Shown: piece by piece, positions 43,814 through 52,342 of the stretch | How the letters are laid out: the number at the start of each line of letters is the position of its first letter | Numbering within the stretch: position 1 is the stretch's first letter | Source of the DNA: Streptomyces rhizoryzae | Lineage (GTDB): Bacteria; Actinomycetota; Actinomycetes; Streptomycetales; Streptomycetaceae | NCBI RefSeq assembly: GCF_023155275.1 | Contig: NZ_JALMUV010000001.1 | Span: 124,001-188,000 of the forward strand | Length of the DNA stretch: 64,000 nucleotides | Direction: 5' to 3' | Notes under the pieces: generated by a model | Told to the model about the DNA's origin: nothing | The model's database searches: none | The model's input: the letters and a program-made list of their open reading frames with translations, nothing else | Made by a program: the position numbers and the translations under genes

Positions 43814-44296
43814 ATGCCCGACGACGCCATGGGCGACGAGGTCTACCAGCCGCCCGCATCCGATCCGCAGGACATCCCCAACGACCTCGACATGGAGGAC
43901 GCCCTGGACGAGCCGGGGCTGGACGAGGCCATGGACACCGGCTACTCGCCGCCGGAGCGCCCGTTCGTGGTGAACCACGAGGGCACCACCGCGCGCGAGC
44001 AGCACGAGCGCGAGTCCCTGGCCCACCGGCTCTCCGTGGAGCTGCCGGACATCCGCACCCCCGACGGCGACGGGATCGGCGATCTGCCGGACGGCGCCGG
44101 GGAGCCGTACGACGACCAGGTCGGCGAGGAGCGCGCCGGGCGGCTCGTCGGTTCCGACGAGGGGTTCTGGCGCGGGGGCGGCAGCAACGACATCATCGGC
44201 CGCGATGTCGGCATCGACGGGGGTGCGGCGTCCGCCGAGGAGGCCGCGGTGCACATCGCCCACGACGTGGGCGGAACGGTCGAGGACGAGGTCTGA
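43814..44296 (+). CDS. DUF5709 domain-containing protein
   Basis: A 160-residue very acidic protein with the DUF5709 pattern: DEVYQPPASDPQDI, LDEAMDTGYSPPERP, the centre REQHERESLAHRLSVELPD and the end AEEAAVHIAHD. It is a common streptomycete stress-related hypothetical. GGAGGAGGG precedes the ATG. It follows the DUF2795 gene by 22 bases and is likely co-transcribed. Confidence 0.85.
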   Translation: MPDDAMGDEVYQPPASDPQDIPNDLDMEDALDEPGLDEAMDTGYSPPERPFVVNHEGTTAREQHERESLAHRLSVELPDIRTPDGDGIGDLPDGAGEPYDDQVGEERAGRLVGSDEGFWRGGGSNDIIGRDVGIDGGAASAEEAAVHIAHDVGGTVEDEV

Positions 44297-44427
44297 ACCT
44301 CCCGCCGACCCGCGAAAGCATCCGGAGAAAACCCTCCGCTTCGTTGCGGGAACGGCAACGGACTTTGCCGTGTGGCCGCCGGCCGCCGGAAGCTCTCCCC
44401 GTGACCGACACGAAGGAGAGCACGTCC

Positions 44428-45093
44428 ATGGCGCACGGCAGCGGCGGCACCGGCACGGCGGTGCCGGACGAGGAGTTCTGGGACGCCCGGTACGCGGAAC
44501 AGGACCGGATCTGGAGCGGGAACCCCAACGCCGCTCTCGTACGCGAGGTCGGCGGCCGGGCCCCGGGGACCGCGCTGGACCTGGGGTGCGGCGAGGGCGC
44601 CGACGCGATCTGGCTGGCCCGGCAGGGCTGGCGGGTGACCGCCGTCGACGTCTCGTCGGTGGCGCTGGACCGGGCCGCGGCGCAGGCGGCGGCGGCCGGG
44701 GTCGCGGACCGGATCGAGTGGCAGCGGCACGATCTGACCGCCTCGTTCCCCGAGGGCGGTTTCGACCTGGTGTCGGCGCAGTTCCTGCACGCGCCCGGGG
44801 AGGTGTTCCGGGCGGGCATCCTGCGGGCCGCGGCGTCCGCGGTGGCACCTGGGGGCGTCCTGCTGATCGTCGGGCACGCCGGGGCGCCGCCGTGGGAGCA
44901 CGGGCACGCGCACGACCCCGCGCACCCGGTGGAGCGCTTCCCGTCGACCGGTGAGGTACTGGCGGCGCTGGCGCTCCCGGAGCAGGAGTGGGAGGTGCAG
45001 CGCAGCGAGGAGGTCGCGCACACCCGCACCGGTGGCGACGGGCAGCCGGTCGAGCGGGTCGACGCGGTGCTGAAGGTGCGGCGCAGAGGGTGA
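44428..45093 (+). CDS. Class I SAM-dependent methyltransferase
   Basis: A 221-residue Rossmann methyltransferase. Motif I is ALDLGCGEGADAIWLARQGW, motif II VTAVDVSSVALDRA, and later FDLVSAQFLHAP and LLIVGHAG. ATG 44428 has AAGGAG nine bases upstream; GTG 44401 is possible. The substrate is unknown; it resembles small tellurite/thiopurine-type and UbiE-like enzymes. It ends in a hairpin against the minus-strand peptidase gene. Confidence 0.88.
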   Translation: MAHGSGGTGTAVPDEEFWDARYAEQDRIWSGNPNAALVREVGGRAPGTALDLGCGEGADAIWLARQGWRVTAVDVSSVALDRAAAQAAAAGVADRIEWQRHDLTASFPEGGFDLVSAQFLHAPGEVFRAGILRAAASAVAPGGVLLIVGHAGAPPWEHGHAHDPAHPVERFPSTGEVLAALALPEQEWEVQRSEEVAHTRTGGDGQPVERVDAVLKVRRRG

Positions 45094-45104
45094 GTCCGGC
45101 TGTC

Positions 45105-45134
45105 CCCCGGCGGCGGCACGGGCCGCCGCCGGGG
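45105..45134. terminator. Bidirectional hairpin terminator, 13-bp perfect stem
   Basis: CCCCGGCGGCGGC (45105-45117), loop ACGG, GCCGCCGCCGGGG (45122-45134), between convergent genes. Confidence 0.8.
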
Positions 45135-45143
45135 CGCGGGGGA

Positions 45144-46547
45144 TCAGGCCGCCAGGACGGGCAGCGGCTTCTCGTAGAGCCAGGAGTGCAGCAGCGGCCG
45201 GACCGGGTGCCCGGCGCTGCGTTCGGCGTGCGCGAGGAAGGCGGCGGTGTCGGCGCTGGCGCCGCGGTGGGCGCCGTGCCAGTCGCGGAGCAGCGCGAAG
45301 AACCGGCTGTCGCCGACGGCCCGGCGGAGCGCGTGCAGGGCGCAGGCGCCGCGGACGTAGATCCGGTCGTCGAAGATCCGGCGCTGGCCGGGGTCGGCGA
45401 TCCGCAGGTCCTGAGGCCGTGCGCGCAGCGCCTGCCACTCGTGCCGGGCGATCTCGTCGGCGGAGTCCTCGCCGATGTGCTCGGACCACAGCCACTCGGC
45501 GTAGGTGGCGAAGCCCTCGTTGAGCCAGATGTCCCGCCAGTCGCGCAGGCTGACGCTGTTGCCGAACCACTGGTGCGCGATCTCGTGGGCGACCAGGGTC
45601 TCGGCGCCGCGCTGCCCGTCGATGTGGTTGCTGCCGAAGACCGACCGGGTCTGGTTCTCGACCGGGGCGGCGAGTTCGGCGTCCACCACCACCGCCCCGT
45701 ACGCCTCGAACGGGTAGCGGCCGAACCAGCCGGCGAAGGCGCGGAGCATCTCCGGCTGGCGGGCCAGGTCGAACGCCGCCTCCTGCGCCATCCACGCCGG
45801 GTAGGCGTTGTGCAGTGCGACCGGCGGGTGGTCCGGGCCGATGTGGGCGGTGCCGCTGTCGTGCCGGAAGCGGCCGGTGTAGAGCGCGGCGAGGTAGGGG
45901 GCCATGGGGCCGGGGTGGTGGTAGGTCCAGCACTCGCGGTGCCCGGTGCGGCGGCGTTCGCACAGGGTGCCGTTGGCCAGCGCGTGGTGGCCGTGCGGGA
46001 CGGTGATCCGGAAGGTGAAGGCCGCCTTGTCGTCCGGGCGGTCGTTGCAGGGGAACCACGAGGGGGCGCCGAGCGGCTGGGAGGCGACCAGGGTGCCGCC
46101 GTGCGGGTCGCCGGTGCGGTCCCAGCCGATCGGGCCGAACGGGGAGCGGACCGGCCGGGGGCGGCCGCGGTAGCCGATCTCCACGGTGAAGCGGGTGCCG
46201 GCGGCCAGCGGGCGCGGGGTGGCCAGGTAGAGCTTGCCCTGCTGCTGGCGGGCCCGGACCCGGGTCCCGTCGATCCGGGCGGTGTGCGCGGTGAGCCGGG
46301 ACAGGTCCAGTTCGACCCGGTCCAGCGGCTCGTTGGCCACCGCCTCGATGCGGGCCCGCCCGTCGAGGCTCGCACCGGCCGGCCGGTAGTCCAGGTGCAG
46401 GTCGTAGGAGAGGGTGTCGTGGGCGTGGGTGCCGTGGCGCGGGAAGTAGCGGCCGGTGGCCGGGCCGGCCAGGCCGTCCGCGACGGTGGCGGCGAGCGGG
46501 AGCAGTGCGGCGCCCCGGAGCAGGGCGCGGCGGCTGCATCGGGTCAT
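45144..46547 (-). CDS. M1 family metallopeptidase, coupled to pls-like gene (possible polymer-degrading enzyme)
   Basis: A 467-residue secreted gluzincin. The N-terminus carries a Tat-like signal (SRRALLRGAALLPLA). The beta domain is followed by the catalytic site HEIAHQWFGN (zinc ligands His321 and His325, Glu322 base) and the third ligand in WLNEGFATYAEW. It lacks the large C-terminal ERAP-like domain, matching short bacterial M1 enzymes. Its ATG overlaps the stop of the synthetase gene. In epsilon-poly-lysine producers a zinc aminopeptidase degrades the polymer and protects the host; the same role here is likely but inferred. Confidence 0.85.
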   Translation of the reverse strand: MTRCSRRALLRGAALLPLAATVADGLAGPATGRYFPRHGTHAHDTLSYDLHLDYRPAGASLDGRARIEAVANEPLDRVELDLSRLTAHTARIDGTRVRARQQQGKLYLATPRPLAAGTRFTVEIGYRGRPRPVRSPFGPIGWDRTGDPHGGTLVASQPLGAPSWFPCNDRPDDKAAFTFRITVPHGHHALANGTLCERRRTGHRECWTYHHPGPMAPYLAALYTGRFRHDSGTAHIGPDHPPVALHNAYPAWMAQEAAFDLARQPEMLRAFAGWFGRYPFEAYGAVVVDAELAAPVENQTRSVFGSNHIDGQRGAETLVAHEIAHQWFGNSVSLRDWRDIWLNEGFATYAEWLWSEHIGEDSADEIARHEWQALRARPQDLRIADPGQRRIFDDRIYVRGACALHALRRAVGDSRFFALLRDWHGAHRGASADTAAFLAHAERSAGHPVRPLLHSWLYEKPLPVLAA

Positions 46548-49500
46548 GCCGCCGCACCGCCCTGCGCGGGGGCCGCGGCGGGGCGCGGCGGGCGGGCGCC
46601 GGCGATCGGGTTGCCGCCCCACCGGGTGTGCGCGGGGACCGTCTCGCCGCGCATGACCAGGGAGGACGGCGCGATCGAGGCGCGGGCGCCGACGTCGGTG
46701 CCGGGGAGCACGATGCCGTGCGGGCCCAGCGAGGCGCCCTCGGCCATGCGGACGGCGTCCAGCCGCATGATCCGGTCGTGGAAGAGGTGGGTCTGTAGGA
46801 CGCAGCCGCGGTTGACGCTGACCCCGTCGCCGAGGCTGACCAGGTCGGTCTCGGGCAGCCAGTAGCTTTCCAGCCAGACCCCGCGCCCGATCTTGGCGCC
46901 CAGGGTGCGCAGCCACCAGTTGAGGACCGGGGTGCCGGTGAAGGCGCCGGCCATCCAGGGCACGGCGAGGGATTCCACGAACGTGTCGTAGAGCTCGTTG
47001 CGCCAGACGAACGCGGACCACAGCGGGTGTTCGCCGGTGGTGAACCGGCCGACCAGCAGCCACTTGGCGAGCGTGGTGGTGAGCAGGGCGGTCAGCCCGG
47101 CGGCGAGCAGCAGCGGCGCGCCGACCAGCGCGGCCAGGCCGAGGCCGCCGGTGGCGAAGGCGTCCTGCTCGGTGAGGAGTACGCCCTCGGCGAGTGCGAC
47201 GCCGCAGATCAGCGGCAGGATCCGGCACAGTTCGACGGCGGCGCGGGCCGCGACCAGGCGGCGCGGCGGGGCGAAGGTGCGGGCCGGGTCGGCCTCGGCG
47301 GCGACCCGGGGCAGCGGCATGGCGGGCCGGCCGAGCCAGGACTGGCCGGGTTCGCCGTGCGCGGGGGCGTTGGAGAGCACGCCGACCAGGCTGTGGTCGG
47401 GGACGTCGTGGCCGGGGTCGACGATGCCGGAGTTGCCGACGAAGGCCCGGCGGCCGATCCGGACGGTGCCCAGCCGCAACCAGCCGCCGCGGAGTTCGTA
47501 GGGGGCGACGAGGGTGTCGTCGGCGAGGAAGGCGCCGTCCTCGACGTGCAGGAGGGAGGGCAGCGGCAGCACGGTGGAGATCTCGGCGTGCTTGCCGACC
47601 CGGGCGCCCAGCAGGCGCAGCCAGTGCGGGGTGGCGAGGCTGGCGTAGAGCGGGAAGAGGCTGCCGCGGGCGCCGTCGAGGAGACGGGTCACCAGCCAGG
47701 CCCGCCAGGCGACGCCGCCGGTGGCCGGGTGCAGGCCCGGGGTGATGCCGCGGCCCAGGATCCGGACCGCCGCGGCGGTGACCAGGATGGAGCAGCCGGT
47801 GGTGACCAGCGCGAAGGCGGGGGCGGCGGCCAGCAGGCGGAGCGTCGCGGCGGACAGCGTGGCGCAGTCGCGGACCAGGAAGTACGCGGCGATCAGCGCG
47901 GGGGCGGCGGTGAGCAGGGCGAGCAGCGGCAGGCCGAGCAGGGTGAGTCCGTAGGCGGCGGTCCAGCGGCGGGAGCGCCGGTGGCGGGGCGCGGGCCAGG
48001 CGGGGCCGGCGATCCGTTCGGCGGCGCCGGCCGGGCGGGCCGGGGAGCCGGTCCAGCGGTCGCCGTCGGGGACGGTGCCGTCCAGGCAGCCGCCGGCGGC
48101 GAGCTCGGCGTGCGCGCCGAGGGCGGCGCCGGGCATCAGCATGCTGCGGTGCGCGACCCGGGCGCCGGGGCCGATCCGGACGGCGCCGATGTGCAGGGTG
48201 TCGCCGTCGAGCCACCAGCCGGAGATGTCGGCCTCGGGTTCGACGCTGCACCCGTCGCCGAGTTCGGCGAGGCCGGTGACCGGCGGCATGGTGTGCAGGG
48301 CGATGTCGCGTCCGGTGGTGCAGCCCAGGGCGCGGGCGTAGAGCCGGGCCCAGGGGGTTCCGAGGAGGGAGGGCACGCCGAAGGCGGCGACGGTGCGTTC
48401 GGCGGTCCACAGGCGCAGGTGGACGGCGCCGCCGCGGGGGTAGGCGCCGGGGCGGATGGTGCCGGCCAGCGCGCGGGCGGCCAGCGCGCCGATCGCGCAC
48501 CGCAGGGGGGCGCTGAAGAGCACCACCCAGCCCGCGATCACCAGCCACCAGGCGGTGTGCGGGGCCCAGACGTGCGGGGCGAGCAGGCCCAGCACGTTGT
48601 CGGCGAGCGCCAGTCCGACCAGTCCGCGCAGACCGGCGACGCCGTACAGCGCGGTCTGGACGAGGAGTTGGACGGCGGCGGCGCGGCGCGGGACGGGGCG
48701 GACCGGGCGGGCCTCGCCGACCGGGCCGCCGAGCGAGTCGAGGTGCTCGGCCATGTCGCGGAGCACCGGGTGGCGGTAGAGGTCGGCGACCGAGACGCCG
48801 GGGTGGTGGGCGCGGAGCATCGACGCCATCCGGGCGGCGGCCAGGCTGGTGCCGCCGAGGGCGGTGAAGTCGCTGTCCGGTCCCGGCCGGACGCCGAGGA
48901 GTTCCTCCCAGACGCCGGCCAGGCGGGCGGCGGTGCCGTGCAGTTCGGGGGCGGGGCCGTCGGCGGCGGGCGCGGACGGCAGCGGCCAGGGCAGCGCCGC
49001 GCGGTCGACCTTGCCGGAGGTCCGGGTGGGCAGGCTGTCCACCTCGGCGAGGACCGGCACCAGTTGGGCCGGGAGCCGTTCCTGGAGCAGCGCCCTGGCC
49101 TTGTCCTGCTGGAAGCTGGAGCCGTCGGCGGTGCGCTGCGCGGGGACGACGTAGCCGACCAGGAGCTGGGTGCCGGCCGGGGTGGTCCGGACGGCCGCGG
49201 CGGCGCCGCGGACGCCGGGCAGGGCGGCCAGCGCGGCGTCGATCTCGCCCAGTTCGATCCGGCGGCCGCCGAGTTTGACCTGGTCGTCGGCGCGGCCGAG
49301 GAAGAGCAGGCCCTCGGGTTCGGCGCGTACGAGGTCGCCGGTGCGGTAGGCGCGGGCGGTGGCCAGGACGGTGTCGGGCCGGAAGCGGTCGGCGTCCTTG
49401 ACCGGGTCGAGGTAGCGGGCGGTGCCGACCCCGCCGATGATCAGTTCGCCTTCTTCACCGTGCGCGACCGGGCGGCCCGCCGGGTCCACGACGGCGAGCT

Positions 49501-50494
49501 GCCAGCCCGCGAGGGGGAGGCCGATGCGGACCGGCTCCCCGGGCAGCAGGCGGGCGGCGCAGGCGACGACGGTGGTCTCGGTCGGGCCGTAGGTGTTCCA
49601 CATCTCGCGGCCGGGCCGGGCGAAGCGGTCCACCAGCCCGGCCGGGCACGCCTCGCCGCCGACGATCAGCAGCCGGACCCGGCGCATCGCCTCGTCGGGC
49701 CAGAGGGCGGCGAGGGTGGGCACGGTGGAGACCACGGTGATCCCGCGCTCGACCAGCCAGGGGCCGAGTTCGTGCCCGGCCCGGACCAGGGAGCGCGGGG
49801 CGGGCACCAGGCAGGCGCCGTGCCGCCAGGCGAGCCACATCTCCTCGCAGGAGGCGTCGAAGGCGACCGACAGCCCGGCCAGCACCCGGTCGCCGGGGCC
49901 CAGCGGGCGGTCCTGGCAGAACAGGCCGGCCTCGGCGTCGACGAAGGCGGCGGCCGAGCGGTGGCTGACCGCGACGCCCTTGGGCGCGCCGGTCGAACCC
50001 GAGGTGAAGATGATCCAGGCGTCGTCCGCGGGGCCGGGCGGGCGCGGTGCGCCGGCGGGGCGGGCCGGGCCGTCGGCGGGGCCGCCGGGGCCGAGGACGG
50101 CGCAGACGGCGGCCTCCCCGAAGACGGTGGCGGCCCGCTCGTCGGGGTCGTCGGCGTCGACCGGGACGTAGGCGGCGCCGCTGCGCAGCACGGCGAGGAT
50201 CGACAGGTACAGCTCGGCGGTACCGGAGGGCACGCGGACTCCGACCCGGTCGCCGGGGCCGATCCCGCGGTCCCTGAGCTGCCGGGCGCGGCGCTCGGTC
50301 TCGGTGCACAGGTCGCGGTAGGTGAGCGCCTCGGTGCCCGTGTCCAGGGCGATCGCCTGCGGGTGTGCGGCGGCGGTGGCGTCGAGCACGTCGAGCAGGG
50401 TCCGCGGGGCCGGGGTGCCGGCGGTGCGGTATACGGCCCGTTCGGGAAGGGGCTCGGACGGCTCGAAGGACGATTCGAGAAGGGGCGACGACAT
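46544..50494 (-). CDS. pls: Pls-type non-ribosomal poly(basic amino acid) synthetase
   Basis: A 1316-residue membrane-bound synthetase, the length of epsilon-poly-lysine synthetase (about 1319). The adenylation domain covers about residues 1-530 (IIFTSGSTGAPKG, YGPTETT, GDLVRAEPEGLLFLGRADDQ), and a carrier domain has the phosphopantetheine Ser in LGGTSLAA. Then come six membrane helices arranged around three hexapeptide-repeat, acetyltransferase-like C domains, with no TE or classical condensation domain. My by-eye PheA alignment gives pocket residues D-A-E-S-I-G-T-V-V-K, a lysine-like code with the acidic residue that reads a side-chain amine. The product is probably poly-lysine or a related polymer such as poly-diaminobutyrate. 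GAGG lies seven bases before the ATG. Confidence 0.88.
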   Translation of the reverse strand: MSSPLLESSFEPSEPLPERAVYRTAGTPAPRTLLDVLDATAAAHPQAIALDTGTEALTYRDLCTETERRARQLRDRGIGPGDRVGVRVPSGTAELYLSILAVLRSGAAYVPVDADDPDERAATVFGEAAVCAVLGPGGPADGPARPAGAPRPPGPADDAWIIFTSGSTGAPKGVAVSHRSAAAFVDAEAGLFCQDRPLGPGDRVLAGLSVAFDASCEEMWLAWRHGACLVPAPRSLVRAGHELGPWLVERGITVVSTVPTLAALWPDEAMRRVRLLIVGGEACPAGLVDRFARPGREMWNTYGPTETTVVACAARLLPGEPVRIGLPLAGWQLAVVDPAGRPVAHGEEGELIIGGVGTARYLDPVKDADRFRPDTVLATARAYRTGDLVRAEPEGLLFLGRADDQVKLGGRRIELGEIDAALAALPGVRGAAAAVRTTPAGTQLLVGYVVPAQRTADGSSFQQDKARALLQERLPAQLVPVLAEVDSLPTRTSGKVDRAALPWPLPSAPAADGPAPELHGTAARLAGVWEELLGVRPGPDSDFTALGGTSLAAARMASMLRAHHPGVSVADLYRHPVLRDMAEHLDSLGGPVGEARPVRPVPRRAAAVQLLVQTALYGVAGLRGLVGLALADNVLGLLAPHVWAPHTAWWLVIAGWVVLFSAPLRCAIGALAARALAGTIRPGAYPRGGAVHLRLWTAERTVAAFGVPSLLGTPWARLYARALGCTTGRDIALHTMPPVTGLAELGDGCSVEPEADISGWWLDGDTLHIGAVRIGPGARVAHRSMLMPGAALGAHAELAAGGCLDGTVPDGDRWTGSPARPAGAAERIAGPAWPAPRHRRSRRWTAAYGLTLLGLPLLALLTAAPALIAAYFLVRDCATLSAATLRLLAAAPAFALVTTGCSILVTAAAVRILGRGITPGLHPATGGVAWRAWLVTRLLDGARGSLFPLYASLATPHWLRLLGARVGKHAEISTVLPLPSLLHVEDGAFLADDTLVAPYELRGGWLRLGTVRIGRRAFVGNSGIVDPGHDVPDHSLVGVLSNAPAHGEPGQSWLGRPAMPLPRVAAEADPARTFAPPRRLVAARAAVELCRILPLICGVALAEGVLLTEQDAFATGGLGLAALVGAPLLLAAGLTALLTTTLAKWLLVGRFTTGEHPLWSAFVWRNELYDTFVESLAVPWMAGAFTGTPVLNWWLRTLGAKIGRGVWLESYWLPETDLVSLGDGVSVNRGCVLQTHLFHDRIMRLDAVRMAEGASLGPHGIVLPGTDVGARASIAPSSLVMRGETVPAHTRWGGNPIAGARPPRPAAAPAQGGAAA

Positions 50495-50936
50495 CGATAT
50501 GCCTCTGTTCGGTGCCGGTGGGTGGAAACCCTCGGACGTTCGCCCCTACAGATGCCGCCGGTCCGGCGGCGGTTCGCGTGCCGGTATCCGAAATCCGCTA
50601 ATCGAACGTGCTGTGAACGCGGCCACCGGCCCCTCGGGCAGACGGCGCCGGGAAACCGGCCGCGGCGCCTGACCACGACGTGGGAAAGAATTGACTCCGG
50701 GCGGGGATTGTTTTCGGGAACCCCTCCCGGTCACGACGAAACCGCAGGTCAGAGCCTTGCGGCCGATCGGTTACGGGTCCCGCGGTCAAGCCTTGGCCAA
50801 TTAATTGCGCAACCGCGCAAGTGTTCATCGGTTTCTCATGGCGGCCTCATCAGGCCGTCATGACACCGCCATACCCTCGCAACGCGCCCGTCACACCTAC
50901 CGGTCCGTCACCTTCCCGATCCGGCCCGGCCGCACG
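50495..50936. other. Upstream region of the pls-like gene
   Basis: 442 bases without a gene. It is relatively AT-rich near 50795-50830 and carries the inverted repeat at 50805-50820. It should hold the pls promoter (minus strand) and the 3' end region of the channel-like gene. Confidence 0.5.
50805..50820. promoter_or_regulatory. Inverted repeat TTGCGC-N4-GCGCAA (site A)
   Basis: Perfect six-base arms with a four-base spacer, about 310 bases upstream of the pls start. Read on the minus strand, ACTTGCGCGGTTGCGCAA matches site B (51813-51830) at 16 of 18 positions. It is probably the operator of one regulator acting on both loci. Confidence 0.6.
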
Positions 50937-51731
50937 CTACTTGAGGATGTTCACCGCCCGCGCCACCACCAGAAGGACCGTCAGCAACGAGACCGCGGAC
51001 TGGAGGAGCATCAGCAGCTTCGCCCAGCGGGTCAGCGGCATCACATCGGTCGGGCTGAACGCGGTGGCGTTGGTGAAGGACAGGTAGAAGTAGTCGGCGA
51101 ACTGCGGCTCCCAGTGCTCCGGGGCCAGTTCCGGCGTCGCCATCTGCGGGAAGAGGAAGTCGGGGTAGCGCCGCACCGCGTGCGCCCGGGCGACCGGGCC
51201 GCCGCGGTCCCACTCCCAGTACCAGAGCGCGAAGGCGATGACGTTGGTGAGCCAGATGCCGCCGCCGGTCACCAGCAGCTGGCCGGCGTCGCTGCCCTCC
51301 GTCCCGCGCACCAGACCGGCCACCAGCAGCACCGCGGACCAGCCGTTGGCCGTACTGATCAGCGCGATCAGGGCCAGCCCCACCCACCGGTACAGCGCCG
51401 AGACCCGCTCGATGCGGTACGGGTCGGCCGCCACCAGCACCAGCACCAGCGCCGTCTCCAGCCCCGGCAGCAGCCACGCCGGGTGGATCGCCAGCCGCTC
51501 CGGCAGCAGCCACTGGAGGACCACCGCCACCAGGACCGCGACCGTCGACGGCCAGCGGGGCTCACCGCGGGTGACCCGCCGCCAGGCCGGGGGTCGCAGC
51601 CGCCGCCCGGCCGCCTCCACCCCCGACACGACGGGCGCCAGCAGCTCCTCGATGCGGTCCAGCCGCTCGGCCTCACTTCCGGGACGGCCCGGCTCACCGG
51701 GCCCGGACTCCTCCTGGGACATGCGGCTCAT
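50937..51731 (-). CDS. Channel-like integral membrane protein with degenerate pore signature
   Basis: A 264-residue membrane protein with a short cytoplasmic lead and about six helices. Near the end comes a re-entrant pore-like segment, DYFYLSFTNATAFSPTDVMP, followed by LTRWAKLLMLLQSAVSLLTV and an Asn-Ile-Leu-Lys C-terminus. The layout recalls two-TM potassium-channel pores (SFTTATTVGYGD..P), but the filter is replaced by NATAFSPTD, so potassium selectivity is doubtful. The start was set at ATG 51731; ATG 51722 is an alternative. It is divergent from the riboswitch-controlled transporter. Confidence 0.7.
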   Translation of the reverse strand: MSRMSQEESGPGEPGRPGSEAERLDRIEELLAPVVSGVEAAGRRLRPPAWRRVTRGEPRWPSTVAVLVAVVLQWLLPERLAIHPAWLLPGLETALVLVLVAADPYRIERVSALYRWVGLALIALISTANGWSAVLLVAGLVRGTEGSDAGQLLVTGGGIWLTNVIAFALWYWEWDRGGPVARAHAVRRYPDFLFPQMATPELAPEHWEPQFADYFYLSFTNATAFSPTDVMPLTRWAKLLMLLQSAVSLLTVLLVVARAVNILK

Positions 51732-51812
51732 GCTCACCCGGCACCGCGGCGGTGTCCAGCGTCCGGTCCGCGCGGCGGAACCGGGTGGCCGCGTGGTGAA
51801 GAGCGGGTCAAA

Positions 51813-51832
51813 ACTTGCACGATTGCGCAAGT
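51813..51832. promoter_or_regulatory. Inverted repeat ACTTGC...GCAAGT (site B)
   Basis: ACTTGCACGATTGCGCAAGT: eight-base arms with one mismatch and a four-base spacer. It lies between the channel-like gene (start 51731) and the M-box, just upstream of a TACACT hexamer (51850-51855) that could be the -10 of the riboswitch transcript. It is near-identical to site A. Confidence 0.6.
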
Positions 51833-51879
51833 GAGCCTCTCCGAGGGTCTACACTTCCAGAGGATTGACGAAGCGAGCA

Positions 51880-52033
51880 CCTCGTTCGGTGAGGCGTCGC
51901 CACGGACACAGGCCACTGATCCCACCCGTCGAGAGACGCTCCGGATCAGGACAGGTCTCCCCGGCCCAAGGGGTGACCCCAGGTGGCTGCCCCCTCGGGG
52001 GACTACGCCGTGTCGTGCCAAAGCTCTGACGAG
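51880..52033 (+). ncRNA. M-box (ykoK leader) magnesium riboswitch
   Basis: The conserved M-box blocks appear in order: CTCGT (51881-51885), GGTGAGGC (51888-51895), ACACAGGCCACTG (about 51906-51918), GAGACGC, CAGGACAGG, GCCAAAGCTC (52017-52026), and the closing TGACGAG (52027-52033), whose ACGAG pairs with the opening CTCGT as P1. M-boxes fold on Mg2+ and turn off magnesium uptake genes. A perfect hairpin ACCGGTCG/CGACCGGT (52044-52063) directly follows and may be part of the expression platform. The next large gene is an Nramp-related transporter. Confidence 0.93.
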
Positions 52034-52126
52034 TAGGGGTGGCACCGGTCGACGGCGACCGGTCCGCTCCTTGCCGGATCGACGACGGCGCGCCCGGCGC
52101 GCCCCGGCCGGAAGGAGGCGAGAGAC

Positions 52127-52198
52127 ATGGATTGCAGTAGTCCGGGCCATCATCGGCCCCATTTCCGCCTGCCCTCGCATTCTTCCGGCACGCGGTAA
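52127..52198 (+). CDS. Possible 23-residue leader peptide between riboswitch and transporter
   Basis: GAAGGAGG (52111-52118) lies eight bases before ATG 52127, a stronger ribosome site than that of the transporter. The product is MDCSSPGHHRPHFRLP... ending at TAA 52198, with three prolines and five histidines. Position after a magnesium riboswitch and before a magnesium transporter recalls the proline-rich mgtL leader of enterobacteria. Function is inferred; it could be incidental. Confidence 0.45.
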   Translation: MDCSSPGHHRPHFRLPSHSSGTR

Positions 52199-52342
52199 CC
52201 ACCTTCCCTGCGCGGCTTCCCGCCGTGTCACGCCCCCGTGCGGCCCCGTGCCGCGACGGGCCGCCGTGCTGCGCGTCCGCGCAGGGAGGACGGCTGCCCC
52301 GCGCCACCGACCCGTCCCCCACCGGGGATCCGGAAGGTAGCC

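Noticed and set aside
45144..48548. A 1134-codon minus-strand frame as one protein
   Set aside because: Only its last 467 codons (the M1 peptidase) are protein-like; the rest is a frame-shifted reading of the Pls-like gene.
47027..50863. A 1278-codon plus-strand open frame opposite the Pls-like gene
   Set aside because: It is Gly/Gln/Asp/Arg low complexity without domains, produced by GC-rich codon bias antisense to a well-supported gene.
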